Assembly (NCBI GenBank): GCA_030512295.1
Contig: JAULSR010000002.1
Location: 9,238,001 to 9,302,000, forward strand
Length of the DNA stretch: 64,000 bases
DNA from: Bombardia bombarda
Taxonomy: Eukaryota > Ascomycota > Sordariomycetes > Sordariales > Lasiosphaeriaceae
Direction: 5' to 3'
Shown here in pieces: positions 33,855 through 44,727 of this stretch. Each line of letters opens with the position of its first letter. Position 1 is the stretch's first letter. Position numbers and translations under genes: made by a program. The notes under the pieces are model-generated. The model was given only the letters and a program-made list of their open reading frames with translations, was not told the origin of the DNA and searched no databases.

Positions 33855-34401
33855 CTACCAGTTGCTCCAGTTGCAGTAGAAGCTGCCAATGCTGTTTGCG
33901 TGGCTGTTGAGGTTACCCACTCCCGGATTGACAATCGTCGAGTGGCCGCTGTTCTGGATGGGGATTGCGTCTTTGCAGGCACCGTCACTGAAGAGAAGGG
34001 AAAGAAAGCGAGCATACGTCAGTGTTTATCCTCTCTTGATTAAAGAACAGGGTAGCTATGATGACGTACTAAAAGAGTTGGCAAGAGGCGCCAGCCGGGG
34101 GGCCAAACGAGTTCAGCTTGTATGCGCTGTGTCTTGTCGTCAGCAAACATCTTTATTACCTACCTTTAGCGCAGACAAAGTTTAAGAGAACTTACAGTCC
34201 CTGTCCGTTTCCGACCAAATTGTAGCAGGTGCTGACGGGGTCATAGAGATGGTAGCAGCTGCCAGTCCAGTTCTCGCCAGTGCAAGCGTAGATGTCAATG
34301 TTATCTCGCTTCTCAGGGGCTGCTGCTTCGGCGGCGGGGAGAGCAAGCGCGTGCCTGACCAAGCCGAGGATGGCAAGCTTTAGTACAGCTGATGAGACCA
34401 T
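33855..34401 (-). CDS. Small secreted Cys-containing protein with Kex2 site (1)
   Basis: Two exons, 34401-34196 and 33987-33855, joined across a 208-nt GTAAGT...CAG intron, give 112 residues. A signal peptide (MVSSAVLKLAILGLVRHALA) is followed by a short pro-region ending in Lys-Arg (AAPEKR), a Kex2 site. The mature part has about 80 residues with five Cys and repeated Asn/Trp/Tyr (CTGENWTGSCYHLYD; SFYCNWSNW at the C-terminus). This is the profile of secreted fungal effector-like or antimicrobial-type peptides; I recognise no named family. An odd Cys number suggests a free thiol, a dimer or a slightly wrong model. Without the splice the frame stops right at the donor, which supports the intron. 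Confidence 0.65.
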
Positions 34402-34485
34402 TGTGGATAAGTCGTATGGAGTATTTGCTGTTACAGATGAGACAATGGTGATTGATTGGTACCATCTCGCGGTTGCGGAGTGGAC

Positions 34486-34493
34486 TATATATA
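34486..34493 (-). promoter_or_regulatory. TATA-like box of secreted protein 1
   Basis: TATATATA, about 85 bp before the ATG on the minus strand. Confidence 0.4.
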
Positions 34494-35663
34494 CTCCAGT
34501 CTTCCTCCTTTTGGCCTTCAATCATGCTATGCAGTTACTAATCATTATCAAGATGCCAAGATCCTTACTCTGCTCCTTCCCCCCGCGATGTCAACAACTT
34601 TTACTTCTCAACCCCTTTTCCTTTGCACGCTTGTGGAAACCCAGAACCGACATAGCCGTAGTAATCGCCATCTATTAGCTTCAGCGGCTGCCCGCAGTTA
34701 AGCTAGTAGAACAGGGCGGCGGCTCCAGTTCCACGGGTATGCTCGCCCTAGCGCCGACATGAAGCTAAGCCCAGAGCAGAAGCGCTAAGAAGGATTCCAG
34801 ATCTTGGTGTTGTTTTTTCACGTTTAGTGAGACTGAAGAGGACTACTTTTAGTAGATCTACGGATATCAGCAGGAGACGCGGATATTTATGGAGCTAGGA
34901 ACGTGGAAACTTGACGGATACTATTCGACGATGAAGGGTGATTGGCTTGAATGGTGGTGAGTATTTAACCTGATTAGGAAGGCGACAGGAAAACTTCCGA
35001 GATGCCGAGATCGATCGCTGTAGGCCGTTGACGGTTGAAGACGCGGCCAACAACAACACCACAGCCTGAGTGCAACTGACATAAAAACCGCAAACATCGA
35101 CGTGAAACACTAAGAAATCGAGCTTGATCTATCATACCAGTGAAAAATAGTCATTGCTTCTTGAGTAATCAGTGTTTTCCACTAACTTTAGCACATGTTC
35201 TCGTGCGCGAATGCTGACTGTTCGCCCTTGTTCTTGGCTTACTGAGCAGCGCGTGTTCCAGCCCTCCTAACTGTTGAAATGATCTGGTCATCTCTTTACT
35301 TAAGCGAAGGGGACACTTTTTGCCAGCTTCTTAGAGTATTTACTAAAGAGCGGAGACGCTACTGGTGTACGTTACTAAGAGTGTGACGATAAACACTGGT
35401 CGTTAGTTTAGGCAGCCATTTAAGCTGTTCACCGACCCATAACGATTGCGGGTGAAAGACGCCTAGCGGAGAAAAACGGAGATATTACTGTTTGTGAGAG
35501 CTAGTTTAGCTTCCCCTGTCCTTTTGTGAGATGTCGAATGCTTGCTTATGACGGTAATATTGTGGGTACAACGACTTTACCAGAACTGCAGTATGGCACC
35601 CACCGACAAAGAGTGATAGCCGAGGTGAGGACCGGGTTCAATAAAGATAGATTTCTACAACCG

Positions 35664-35670
35664 TATAAGA
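35664..35670 (+). promoter_or_regulatory. TATA-like box of secreted protein 2
   Basis: TATAAGA about 89 bp before the ATG, nearly the same spacing as for secreted protein 1. Confidence 0.35.
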
Positions 35671-35752
35671 ACACCTCCAATTCCGTAGACAACACCATCT
35701 CTCCAACCCTCACCAACTTCCTTATCTCACCATACCCAACCCAACCGCGAAG

Positions 35753-36353
35753 ATGCAACTCTCCAGCCTTCTCCCCTTCTCCCTCTTGATGCTCGGCATC
35801 AACGCCAGCGCCATCGTCAAGCGCAACGGCGAGGGCGTCCACCTGGCCAACTGCGTGCAGCAGTCGCCCCTCGGCCCCATCCCCTACTCGCAGATGCTGT
35901 ACTACGGCGACGATGCCCAGGCCAGCCAGGGCGTCGTGCCCTCGTCCTCCAACCAGTGCTACGTCACCACCCCCGGTGCCGGCGGCTGGAAGACCTGGGA
36001 GGGCAGCCAGATCACCTGCAACTTCCCCAGCAACACCTACTTCCAGTCCAACATCAACAGCGGTGCTGGCAGCAATGGCGTTGGCGGGTATTCTGGGTCA
36101 GTTATTTTATTCTCCATCGTGGTCTCTTTTCCCCATGACAGCTTGTATCTGACTGTCGCTTTCTCCACCACAAATAGATCCGGAAAGAACAACTACCGCA
36201 ACTTCAACTGTTACCGCGACAACAACCATCAGCTCTTTAACGATGGCACCCACTCTTGCAACAGCATCTACTACTGCCTTGATGTAAGTTTCATTTCCCT
36301 GCAGCAGAGTCTCGCCTGATTTCAAACTGGTCCTGACTCAAAAAAAGGCGTAA
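35753..36353 (+). CDS. Small secreted Cys-rich protein with Kex2 site (2)
   Basis: Three exons (35753-36096, 36178-36283, 36348-36353) give 151 residues; the last exon encodes only the final Ala and the stop. A signal peptide (MQLSSLLPFSLLMLGINASA) is followed at once by IVKR, a Kex2 site. The mature protein (about 127 residues) has six Cys, enough for three disulphides (HLANC, NQCY, ITCNF, NFNCYRD, HSCNS, YYCLD). It is rich in Gly, Asn, Ser and Tyr, a frequent pattern in fungal secreted proteins. I do not recognise a named family, and a toxin or effector role is not shown. It is divergent from another small secreted protein, but the two do not align beyond the leader and Kex2 layout. Confidence 0.75.
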
Positions 36354-36815
36354 ACGACTCCTACTTTCAGACAATACCCAGCACGGGTACTTTCGAATGG
36401 CTCAAGATTTTGTGGAAAAGTGTCAGTCCGGGCGAAGCCAATTACATAACGAGTAATAAACCAAACTTAGTGTTCACGTAGAATAACTCTTAGAACAATG
36501 GCAATTGTTTTGATGCAATTTCATGTCGAATTGTTGTTCCCCTTCTGCAAAAGGTCGCCTGGAATCTGAATACCAGAGTGACCAGCTGGCAGCCGGCTGC
36601 CAGTGCTGGACCGGACGTTGCACCAAGCTTTCGCGGCTGATAGAACCCACTCATAGCGCTGACGGCAATCCCTGTGATTTGCACTTTGCCCAAATTCGAT
36701 CATGACTGACTCAAACTCACCAACGACTTTATTTCCAAGCCAGAGTTACACATCGCGACCTCGCCAATACCCGCTCCTCAATGTCTTTATAAAAAACTTC
36801 ATTTTCCCCTTCAAC
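36354..36815. other. Upstream region of the DUF1308 gene
   Basis: About 460 bp. An in-frame ATG at 36702 would extend the next protein by 38 residues, but that stretch reads like leader sequence (CT-rich, with TATAAAAA near 36788). Confidence 0.45.
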
Positions 36816-36938
36816 ATGACCGCCACCACCTCCCCGGCGACAGCCCCAGACCATGTCGCCCTGGACTCACTATCGCTCAATGGCGCCCCAAGCCCTGAAG
36901 AAGGCGCCAAGGACGACGACCCTGACGCCTCAAAACCA

Positions 36939-36977
<39 letters not shown>

Positions 36978-38789
36978 GCCGCCCTAGCCGCATCCATCGC
37001 CACACTCATAACAAACTGGACAACCTGCATTGCCGAACTCCAGCAGCTCCAAGACGCCACCCTCTCATCCCCCCTCCCCAGGTCCCCCACATCCCTCCCC
37101 CTCCCCCCCATCAAAGGCCTCAGCAACCTCCTCAAAGTCCAACAGCGCGCCCTCGACAAAGTCATCCAAAAGTCATCTTCATCACCCCCCACCGCCACCA
37201 CCAACATCTCCCCCGCGCAGTACTTTGGCATGAAGTCCTGCTGCTTCGACGACAAATGGGCCGCGCTCAAAAAGTGCCGCGGCCTGATCGCCCTCAACAA
37301 GGACTTCCCGCGCAGCCCGCGCCTCGCAATCCCCGCGGGCGCCGGCTGGCTGGCGTATAAGGACCAGCCGTTCCAGGAGAAGACGGTGGCGGTCGACGCC
37401 GTCGTCGACAGCGGCGCGACGTGGCTGAAGTTTGTGTCTATCTCGCCCAAGACGCTGGCGTACCAGGTTGTCACAGAGGGGTGGGAGAGCGAAGCCGAAG
37501 CAGACGAGGACGACGGACAAGAAGATGGAGGGCTGGGAAACACCGAGTTCGCCGACTCAGTACGCAAGATCATCCTCGCCGCGCAGTGGAACCATTGCCA
37601 CCACTTGCATCTGGTGTTGCCTGGGCTGAGGGAGGGGGAGTCAGTCGAGGTGGACAGGATGCTGGCGTATGTGCGCGCGAAGATGGGGGGGGGTGTGGCG
37701 GTTACCGTGAGCTGCGCGGGGAGTTCGTTTCTGACGGACCCCCCGCCGGCGGTTGAGGATGCGATTGCCGCGCTGGCGGCGGATCGCGATCCGCTTGTGG
37801 GAGACGACTGCGGGCGCATCACGGAGACGGTGAACCTCGATCCTAGCGCGATCGTGTCGCTCATCACAGACCTGCACCACGGGCCGGTGGCAGGCCAGCC
37901 GGTGGCGCAGCAGGAGATTATATCCCGGTCGGTGCTGGACCACGAGACGGACAGCAATGAGCTGGTGTCGAGGCAGGATATCCTGGCCAGTGTCCTGTAT
38001 CCGGCCTTGAGGGGCAAGATGCTGGTCTGCACGAGGTTCGCGGCGAGGTACGTGCGGCAGCTGGTTGAGGCGATAGCGACGAGCTCGGAGGAGGCGCGGG
38101 CGGCGGGGTTGATTTTACCTGCTCTGGAGCCGACGGCGCAAAAGTCGGAAGAGGAGATCAGACGAGAGCTTGAGAAGTGGTCTAATATCCCCATTCCCTC
38201 TGATCTACACCTGCCTGTGCGAATTGTGGACGATATCTCGCTCGACGAGGTGGAGCCACTGATCTTGGCCGGGAAACTCCCTGAAATGGCTCTCGGTGTG
38301 GCCAACGACCTCTCGCAACTAAACCGCTCTGTTTACTTGTTCGGATGGGCTAATCGCATCACGACCGTCACCGGCCACCGCGGTATTGAGCGCCAAATTC
38401 GGTTATCGCTAGCCACGCACTGGAAGCCCGATGAAAAGAATGAGCGGCCCCCGGATATCTGGCATCGGCATCTCGGCGGATACTTGATACATCGGGACAA
38501 GCCGAAGGATTGGAGGAGCATGCTTCCCGGCGGCAGTGGCGGCGAAGGAGACTGCGACGTCCCGGAGGAGGTGATTCGCTGGACGAACCCCTGGACTACG
38601 TGGGGCAGGGGTATTAGTACGTACGGCCTGCCGGATACCAAGACCTGGGAGGGTGTGGGCCACGAGGATAAAGTTAGCTATGGGAGGAGGATGACTACAC
38701 GGGAGAAGAGGGGGAGTAGGGAGGCAAAGGGATGTGGAGGCGAGGGTGGTGTGGAGGTGGACGAAGAGGGACTGGAGGAGCAGTCGTGA
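36816..38789 (+). CDS. DUF1308 (UPF0415/C7orf25-like) protein
   Basis: A single exon of 657 residues from the ATG at 36816. An acidic N-terminus contains a run of about 12 Asp (GAC repeat near 36941-36975). Then come a helical segment (LITNWTTCIAELQQLQD) and a region with KSCCFDDKWAALKKCRGL. The DUF1308 core starts around AVVDSGATWLKFVSISP and continues through SRSVLDHETDSNELVSRQDILASVLYPALRGKMLVCT, which resembles the PIN-like nuclease fold described for this family (DSGATW and conserved acidic residues). The human counterpart is C7orf25. Cellular function is not established. The C-terminal 60 residues are Gly/Arg/Glu-rich and probably disordered. Confidence 0.8.
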
Positions 38790-39495
38790 AGATGTCACGT
38801 AATTCCGCCATTGGCTCTGATGGGGTTGAGTTTGGGGCGGGTTGCTGACCAACAGCGTTGGAGACAGTTCAACTGTACAGTACCAGAACGTTGAATGACT
38901 GCATCAAAACGATGGCGCATGTTGATAAGTGCCGAAGTTCTAGGCCCGTACTGTGTCTTCGTACTGCCATCCACACCATGGAACTCGTGGCATGATTGGG
39001 TAAGATCGGGGACTGGATCCATGAACGAGTTAGCCCAGGATCCCAACATATGCGGGACACATGCAGCCACCACAGTATCAAATCGACCGCTGCCAAAGGC
39101 TTGTCCAGTCACCATTATTACCTCTGACAACTCCATGCGCCTGGGGTTGGCGCAGGGAAGCTCTGGTGCGGGGCCCGTGACCGTGCCTTGTGTGACCGTC
39201 AATGGTCTCCTGCCTAAACCGTTAAGCTGAAGTATGGTGTATTTATTCTGAGGGTACCATGTGTGTCGCACAAGTCTGGTACTGTGCAGCTCCATTGGAG
39301 ACAGGAAACGTGGTTGCTGTCGTTGAGAGGCGCAGACAGCTCGTGTGGGAATTTGGGGATTTGGGGCGATAAGAAAGTGCAATTTTGAGGATGGATGTGG
39401 TTTGGAATAAAAATGGGACAGGACCCCAAGGGTTCAATAAGTGAGTAGGTAGGTCGACAAAACATCCTCTATCGTGCCTTCCTTCAAAACTCGCA
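38790..39495. other. Intergenic, no gene seen
   Basis: About 700 bp between the DUF1308 gene and the P450 pseudogene. Open frames on both strands have no support. Confidence 0.45.
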
Positions 39496-41232
39496 ATGGA
39501 GGTCTCCCTCGAGCCAACCAAAATGTGGCCCGGTGTGCTAGCGGGCCTCGTCGGGGCAGGTCTAACGTACGTAGTTGCGACTGTGACCTATCGTCGCTTC
39601 CTGCACCCGCTCGCAAACGTCCCTGGGCCGTTCCTTCCAGCGGTAACGTGGCTCTATATCTGGTGGTTCAATATCCCCAAAGCTGGCCAGTTTTACAAGG
39701 AGATTGAACGTCTGCACAGCATCTATGGACCAATTGTCCGCATCTCCCCCGAATGAAGTTCATCTTTCGGATCCAAATGACTACGAGAAATTTTACAACT
39801 CAAGCCCTAACGTTAACAAGGACCCGGCCTTTTACGGGTTCTTTGGTTTGGGCATGGCTATGTTCGCTACTGAATCGAACGAGCTCTATCGCCAACGCCG
39901 CGCTCCCCTCAACTCCTTCTTCTCTAGGAAAACAGTGTTGGAGCTCGAAGACGTGGTGCACGAAAAGGTGGAAAACTGTGTCGGCGGATCCAGACCGACT
40001 CTGAGCGCGACCAACCGACAGGCATGCATCATGGCTTCCGCGCTTTGTCGCTCGACGTCATCACGGACTATGCCTTTAATGACTGCTACAACTTTCTCGA
40101 CACTCCAGACTTTGGCCTCTGGTTTGCAGAGCTGACCAAGGTGATAGGGCCACGGTGTGTGGAATGCTATGATGTTTCCTTTCTTGGACCATCTTTACAA
40201 CGTAATTCCCGCACAACTTTTGATGTTAATGATGCCCGCTTTTCGCCCCTTTGTCGCGACGCAAAAGGTAATGTGGACCAAGTCTCAAGCCGCTCTTTTA
40301 TCTAGTATTCTACCAAACCATATACTAACCTCTTGTCTGTTCTTGAGGGTCGTTGCCAACATCCTGGAAATTAAGAGAAAAATCGATGCTGGCATCAAAC
40401 CCAAAAAGCGAACAGTCTTTCATCAACTGCTCGATCCCGAACTCGCCGAGTCCAGGAAGTTTGTCTCGCCTTCTGTGACGCAAATGGAGAACGAAGCCTT
40501 CTCCATTATTGGCGCTGCCTCCGACACGGTGGGACAAACTCTGACAGTGGGCACCGCGCACATTATCACCAACCCGACCATATGCAAACGCCTGAGGCAG
40601 GAGCTGGTCGCTGCGTACCCAGACCCAACAGCTAAGATGCTCTTTACAGACTTGGAGAAGCTCCCATATCTGACCGCGGTGATCAAGGAGAGTCTCCGGT
40701 AGGTGTCTGCCTCGTTTCTCACAGAACAAATGTCCAGGTATCTGTTCTAACAGTGCCCAGCCTCTCGTACGCCATCCTCGCTCGCCTTCCCCGCAAGATC
40801 GGAGCCAAAGGGCTTGAAGTGCAAGGATACTTTATCCCAAATGGCGTAGGCGCCCTCCTTCTCCCTCGTTCGTATTGACACATAACTAAATGAACCCACA
40901 GATGTCCGTCAGCATGTCGGCGTGGATGATGAACCGAAACCCCGAAGCGTTCCCCGGCCCAGACAGGTTCGACCCAACACGCTGGCTCGACCCGGACCCG
41001 AACGTGGTGCGAGCACGAGAGAAGTGCTTGGTCGCCTTCAGTCGCGGCTCGCGCGTGTGTCTCGGCCTGATCCTGGCATGGTGCGAGCTGTATGTCACGT
41101 TTGGCACCGTGTTCCGTCAGTTTGAGAACCTCGAGGCGTATAACTCGGGGCCAGAGGACCTTTTTTTACGAGGATGGGTTTGTGCCTGTAACGCTGGGAC
41201 GGACGCTGCAGGTCAGGGCTAATGATGTCTGA
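39496..41232 (+). pseudogene. Cytochrome P450 pseudogene (trichodiene-oxygenase-like group), several frameshifts
   Basis: The reading opens with an ATG, a membrane anchor (VLAGLVGAGLTYVVATVTY) and the proline hinge (HPLANVPGPFLPA). It then needs an extra base removed after RISP (near 39751) to reach NEVHLSDPNDYEKFYN, a base added near 39977 (VEK-LCRRIQTDSE), another removed near 40157, and one more around a 40268-40348 intron. A seven-T run at 41162-41168 needs one T less to give YEDGFVPVTLG. Typical P450 parts are still readable: I-helix GAASDTVGQT, ESLR (ExxR), PDRFDPTRWLDP, and the heme loop FSRGSRVCLG with its Cys. Introns after ESLR and IPNG are intact. The breaks are indels rather than C-to-T changes. 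Sequencing error is unlikely to hit one gene five times, but it should be excluded. Confidence 0.8.
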
Positions 41233-41593
41233 CACCATAAAGGGTTTCGTGTTAAGGACTACGGTGCTAAGCTGTACTTCTTCTTCGATGGCTTCGATTC
41301 GCGTCCGTTGTATATGGGCAACGTCACCGCCAACTGGGGAAACATCAAACATCAGATTGCCTGTGTGGTAGTAAGAGGTGGACGAGACCATATCCGCGTC
41401 GACTATGAAGATGTTGAGGGGGGAGGACCCGAGAGGGCAGTGCCTGCGGGGTGGGGTAGGAGACGGAGTTCTTCTAGGCTAGAGGACTAAGACTCACAAT
41501 ACCAATATAGGGATAACTGGGGGCAATCTCAATAGTATCCATGTCCCCATACGGCCTCAGCCTCAGTTGACTAATACCCAGGAGAGCAGTGCG
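41233..41593. other. Spacer, possibly an upstream exon
   Basis: About 360 bp. A branch-like ACTAAG and an AATATAG acceptor near 41500-41510 hint that the next gene could have an upstream exon, but I could not build one with confidence. Confidence 0.3.
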
Positions 41594-42199
41594 ATGGGTG
41601 CTAGTGGGCCTGCTGGTTCTCAAGATGGCTTTACTTATGTCGCAGCCGACACTCCAAGAACTGCCCCCTTATACCAGGACGCATCCAATGGGTTGTGGCA
41701 GTTGAGGATCAACCGTGGCCTAAACCAGCTCGAGACTAACCAGGTGAGATTAGAACATTAACCACTCAGATATTAGTATTAGTATTGCTCACAGATTAGT
41801 AGCATACTATTTGACCGATAGAGGACTAACAATAGAAATATATAGCCCGAGATGGACGCAGAAGCTGGACCCGCTACAGCAGCTGGTACATCAACAACAA
41901 ACCTGATACCAAGGCAGAACCAGCGGACCTACGGCAGGGATCCCACGCTCAGCTTCGGTGGAAGTGCCGACACTGGAAAGAGGGCAGCAGCAAAAGAAAT
42001 GAGGGCTCTTGAAAACATGAGCAGACCAAGCTCATGGCAAAAGCTAATGAAGTTATGCGTCAAGGAAGGAGAGTTCACGGCAGGAGCTGCGGATGAGGCG
42101 CGCACACTGTTGGTAGACTATCTAGCGTCTAGTTATCTCACGAAACACAAAAAGCCGAAGAGAAAAAGCCGAAGAGAAAAAGCCGAAGAGAAAAAGTAA
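41594..42199 (+). CDS. Hypothetical protein with a Lys/Arg/Glu-rich repeated tail
   Basis: Exons 41594-41743 and 41846-42199 (donor GTGAGA, branch ACTAAC, acceptor TAG) give 167 residues. The start is uncertain because there is no ATG further upstream in frame, and an earlier exon may exist. The middle (GKRAAAKEMRALENMSRPSSWQ) is helical. The C-terminus, KKPKRKSRREKAEEKK, is encoded by three 15-bp tandem units and is strongly basic, so a nuclear or nucleic-acid-binding role is possible. Not a family I know; it could be a remnant. Confidence 0.4.
42148..42196. repeat. 15-bp coding minisatellite, three units
   Basis: Unit aaaagccgaagagaa repeated three times without interruption at the 3' end of the preceding gene. 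Confidence 0.8.
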
Positions 42200-42663
42200 G
42201 AAGACGACATAACTTCAGCGAGAGGAGCAAAAAGCTGGAGGATGACTCTGTCTGCTGCAAATCAGCGGATAGCGTGTTTGCTGACATGTTGGTGGCATAA
42301 AGAGACCAAGACTAAGATCAACGCATATCTATGCCTATGTTGGTATGATACTATTGATACAAGTGGCCAAATGCAGCGTCAATCAAAGACGCCTGGCCTC
42401 GGCTGTCTGAGCTCGTCGTCCGCAGCCGCAAATACCGGCACTCTAGACTAGGAACCTAGCCACAGTGCCAGTTCAGAAATGCCAGGTCTCATCCGCTACA
42501 GAAACAATCTCGTCAGCCCCTCGAACTCCTGTCTTCGCCTCCGAATCCCCGGAGAGAGCCTCACCCCCCTCGCTACTGCCACTCACCTGCACATCCCCCG
42601 CCCTTTCCACCCCCCAACCCCGTCACCCCCCTTCCTTTTCATTCCACAACCCCCCATCTTTTC
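42200..42663. other. Convergent 3' region
   Basis: About 460 bp between the ends of two convergent genes; pyrimidine-rich from 42490. Open plus-strand frames here are shadows of the C-rich composition. Confidence 0.5.
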
Positions 42664-42787
42664 CTAACCCCCACCTCCAACCTCATCATCATCCAACAAC
42701 TCAATGGGATCATCCCTCGCCGCCCCATGGCCCGCCCACTTACTCGGCGTCCCTCGATCCTCTCCATGTCCCTCGCGCGCCCTTTTC

Positions 42788-42828
<41 letters not shown>

Positions 42829-42854
42829 CAAAACCAGAACCTCTCCCTCTTCCA

Positions 42855-42899
<45 letters not shown>

Positions 42900-44727
42900 A
42901 ATCCTCATCAAACTTCCGCTTGCCATAGTACCCCCCCTTCTGCTGTGAGCCGCCGTACGACCTAGCAGTAGCCGCCGGAGCAAGAAGAGGCTCCCCAAAC
43001 CTCGCTCCCAGATCCTGCACGGAGCAAGACCTGGGCGTAGCAGCAGCCATGGACGAAAACGTCGGCGGGGGTGACGAAGACAGCACAAAAGGCGACGGCA
43101 TACGGGGCATGGGAGCAACAGGGACGCTGGGCCTGGGTGTGTCTGCCCTTCTCCCCACGATATCGCCATCGTCTCGTCCACCCTCCACTCTCGCCCTAGG
43201 CACAATCCGCCGCCCCTCCCCATCCCCCCCCATCCTCCTCCTACTCGCCGGCTCCACCTTGGGCCTCTGCATCTCCGCCGTCCTCATGTCGATAGCCTCC
43301 TCATACCTCATCAGCTCCTCCCTCCTGCGCGTCTGCTCCGCCGTCCTCTTGGCATCGTCAAACCTGCGCTGGACATATTCCTCCGCGTGCCACTGCGACG
43401 ATCCCGGCGGCGGCGGGCAGATGGGCGGGGCAAGCGGTCCGCGGGTGGGGCGACGGACGGGCCACGGGTCGTGGTAGCCGCCGATGTTGTTGCCGTCGTT
43501 GGAGATGTGCGGGCTGTTTGAGATGGTGGACAGGAGACAGTCTCTCTGGTGAGGGAGGCAGGGCGGAAGCATGGCGAGGAAGGGCGGAGGTTTCGGCATG
43601 GGCGGGTAGGGGTGTTGGTACGGGTGGTAGCGATGGGGATTCACGCGGAGACGGCGGGGGCCAGGGCCGGCTGGGATGGTTTCGCGGGTGGAGGGGCGAT
43701 GACTAAAGTGTCTGTCAGTGGCTGGTCTGTTTGTTGTGGCATGGGGTGGGTATTTTGTTGCGGGTCGGCAAGTGGGAAGGGCTTCGGCAAGGGCTTCGGC
43801 AAGGGCTTCGGCAAGGGGGGCCACAGGGCTGACGGTCCGAGGCGAGGGGCGGTTGTAGGTGGGACAGACTTACCGATGTGGAGCATCGTTGGTGTCCTGG
43901 TTGACATTGTCGTCGGCATTCATTTTGGAAGTAGCTCCAGTGTTGCCCGGTGGCTGTCTGCCAAGTGCCTTGGTGCGCATCATTTTGTCACTTTTCTTAA
44001 GAGGCTCTTTCTTAAGGGGCTCTTTCTTAAGAGGCTCTTTCTTAAGAGGCTCTTTCTTAGAGGTGTCGAGGATCCTTGCCTTGAAGCTCGTTAGCCAATG
44101 GAGAATTTTGAAGAAGACTGATCTCGAAACAAGTTTCGGGTTTTCTTCAGGAAAGAATTTGGGTCAGGTGATAGAGAAGTGAGCCGAGGTTGGAAGTCAA
44201 CCAACCCAACTCGCTTGTTCCTCGGATTGAGACCTATCTCCACTGACCTTGTGGGCAGATGGCGTTGACATCTGCTCGGTATGCTTCTCATCCTTTGACA
44301 GTACCTCGGTTTCGGCAACGGTGGGCGTCTCGGTCTCCACGGGCTGTACAGCTTCTTGGGACGGAGACGTTCCCCGTTGCGTAGCATTTCTGGCGACCGC
44401 GCTGGTAGGCGATGTGTCTGTGTCGGCCGTTTTGTGTTCTGAGCTCAAAGATTTCTTCTCAAAGGTCTTGGGCGTGGTCGTGTCTGAGGGATCTAGAAGG
44501 TGCGCAGTTCGGGGTGAGGGAGTCACCAAGCCATCGGGGCTGGAGGCTGCAGTTTAGACTCTGTTAGCGCAACCACGCAAACCATTCACCTTTGTTCTGA
44601 AGCAAAGCTTGTGAGACTCACGGCCAGCGCCACCGGATCCATCATCGGATTGACTGTCTGAAGCCGAGGATACTTTCGCCAAGCGCCTTTGTGGTGCTTG
44701 CATCCCGGCGGTGTCGTCGCTGCTCAT
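42664..44727 (-). CDS. Repeat-rich, probably nuclear, disordered protein
   Basis: Four exons (44727-44622, 44546-44248, 44079-43874, 43702-42664) join in frame to 549 residues. Exon 1 is Ser/Asp-rich, exon 2 Ser/Thr/Glu-rich. Exon 3 opens with four tandem KKEPL units. Exon 4 is Pro/His/Tyr/Arg-rich with one helical charged block (EEYVQRRFDDAKRTAEQTRRREELMRYEEAI). It then has GKRKFDEDY (NLS-like), a run of ten Asp, a run of 13 Ala, and a C-terminal PIELLDDDEV. That last piece fits a SUMO-interacting motif (hydrophobic core followed by acidic residues). No catalytic domain is seen. A chromatin or transcription role is inference. The exon 2-3 join uses an acceptor after a CTAAC branch; an earlier AAG acceptor leads to a stop and was rejected. 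Confidence 0.6.
42789..42824. repeat. CAG trinucleotide run (about 12 units), encodes poly-Ala on minus
   Basis: An uninterrupted CAG run, in frame with the minus-strand gene, where it gives 13 Ala. A second trinucleotide run (CAC then CAT/ATC) at 42857-42900 gives the Gly and Asp runs. Confidence 0.9.
43776..43818. repeat. 12-bp minisatellite inside an intron
   Basis: Unit aagggcttcggc, about three and a half copies, within intron 3 of the repeat-rich gene. Confidence 0.8.
43994..44059. repeat. 15-bp coding minisatellite, four units (KKEPL)
   Basis: Unit cttaagaggctcttt with one variant base in one copy, encoding the KKEPL repeats of the minus-strand gene. Confidence 0.85.

Larger units (their letters stand above)
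34402..35752. other. Divergent intergenic region between two secreted-protein genes
   Basis: About 1.35 kb, AT-rich, no supported frame. It holds TATA-like boxes for both flanking genes. Confidence 0.5.

Noticed and set aside
36746..38305. 519-codon open frame on the minus strand
   Set aside because: Antisense shadow of the DUF1308 gene; Ser/Ala-rich low-complexity translation with no domain, explained by GC-biased third positions.
44086..44245. Earlier acceptor (CTGAAG) for intron 2 of the repeat-rich gene
   Set aside because: It leads to a stop after 17 codons, while the acceptor after CTAAC keeps the frame through the KKEPL repeats.
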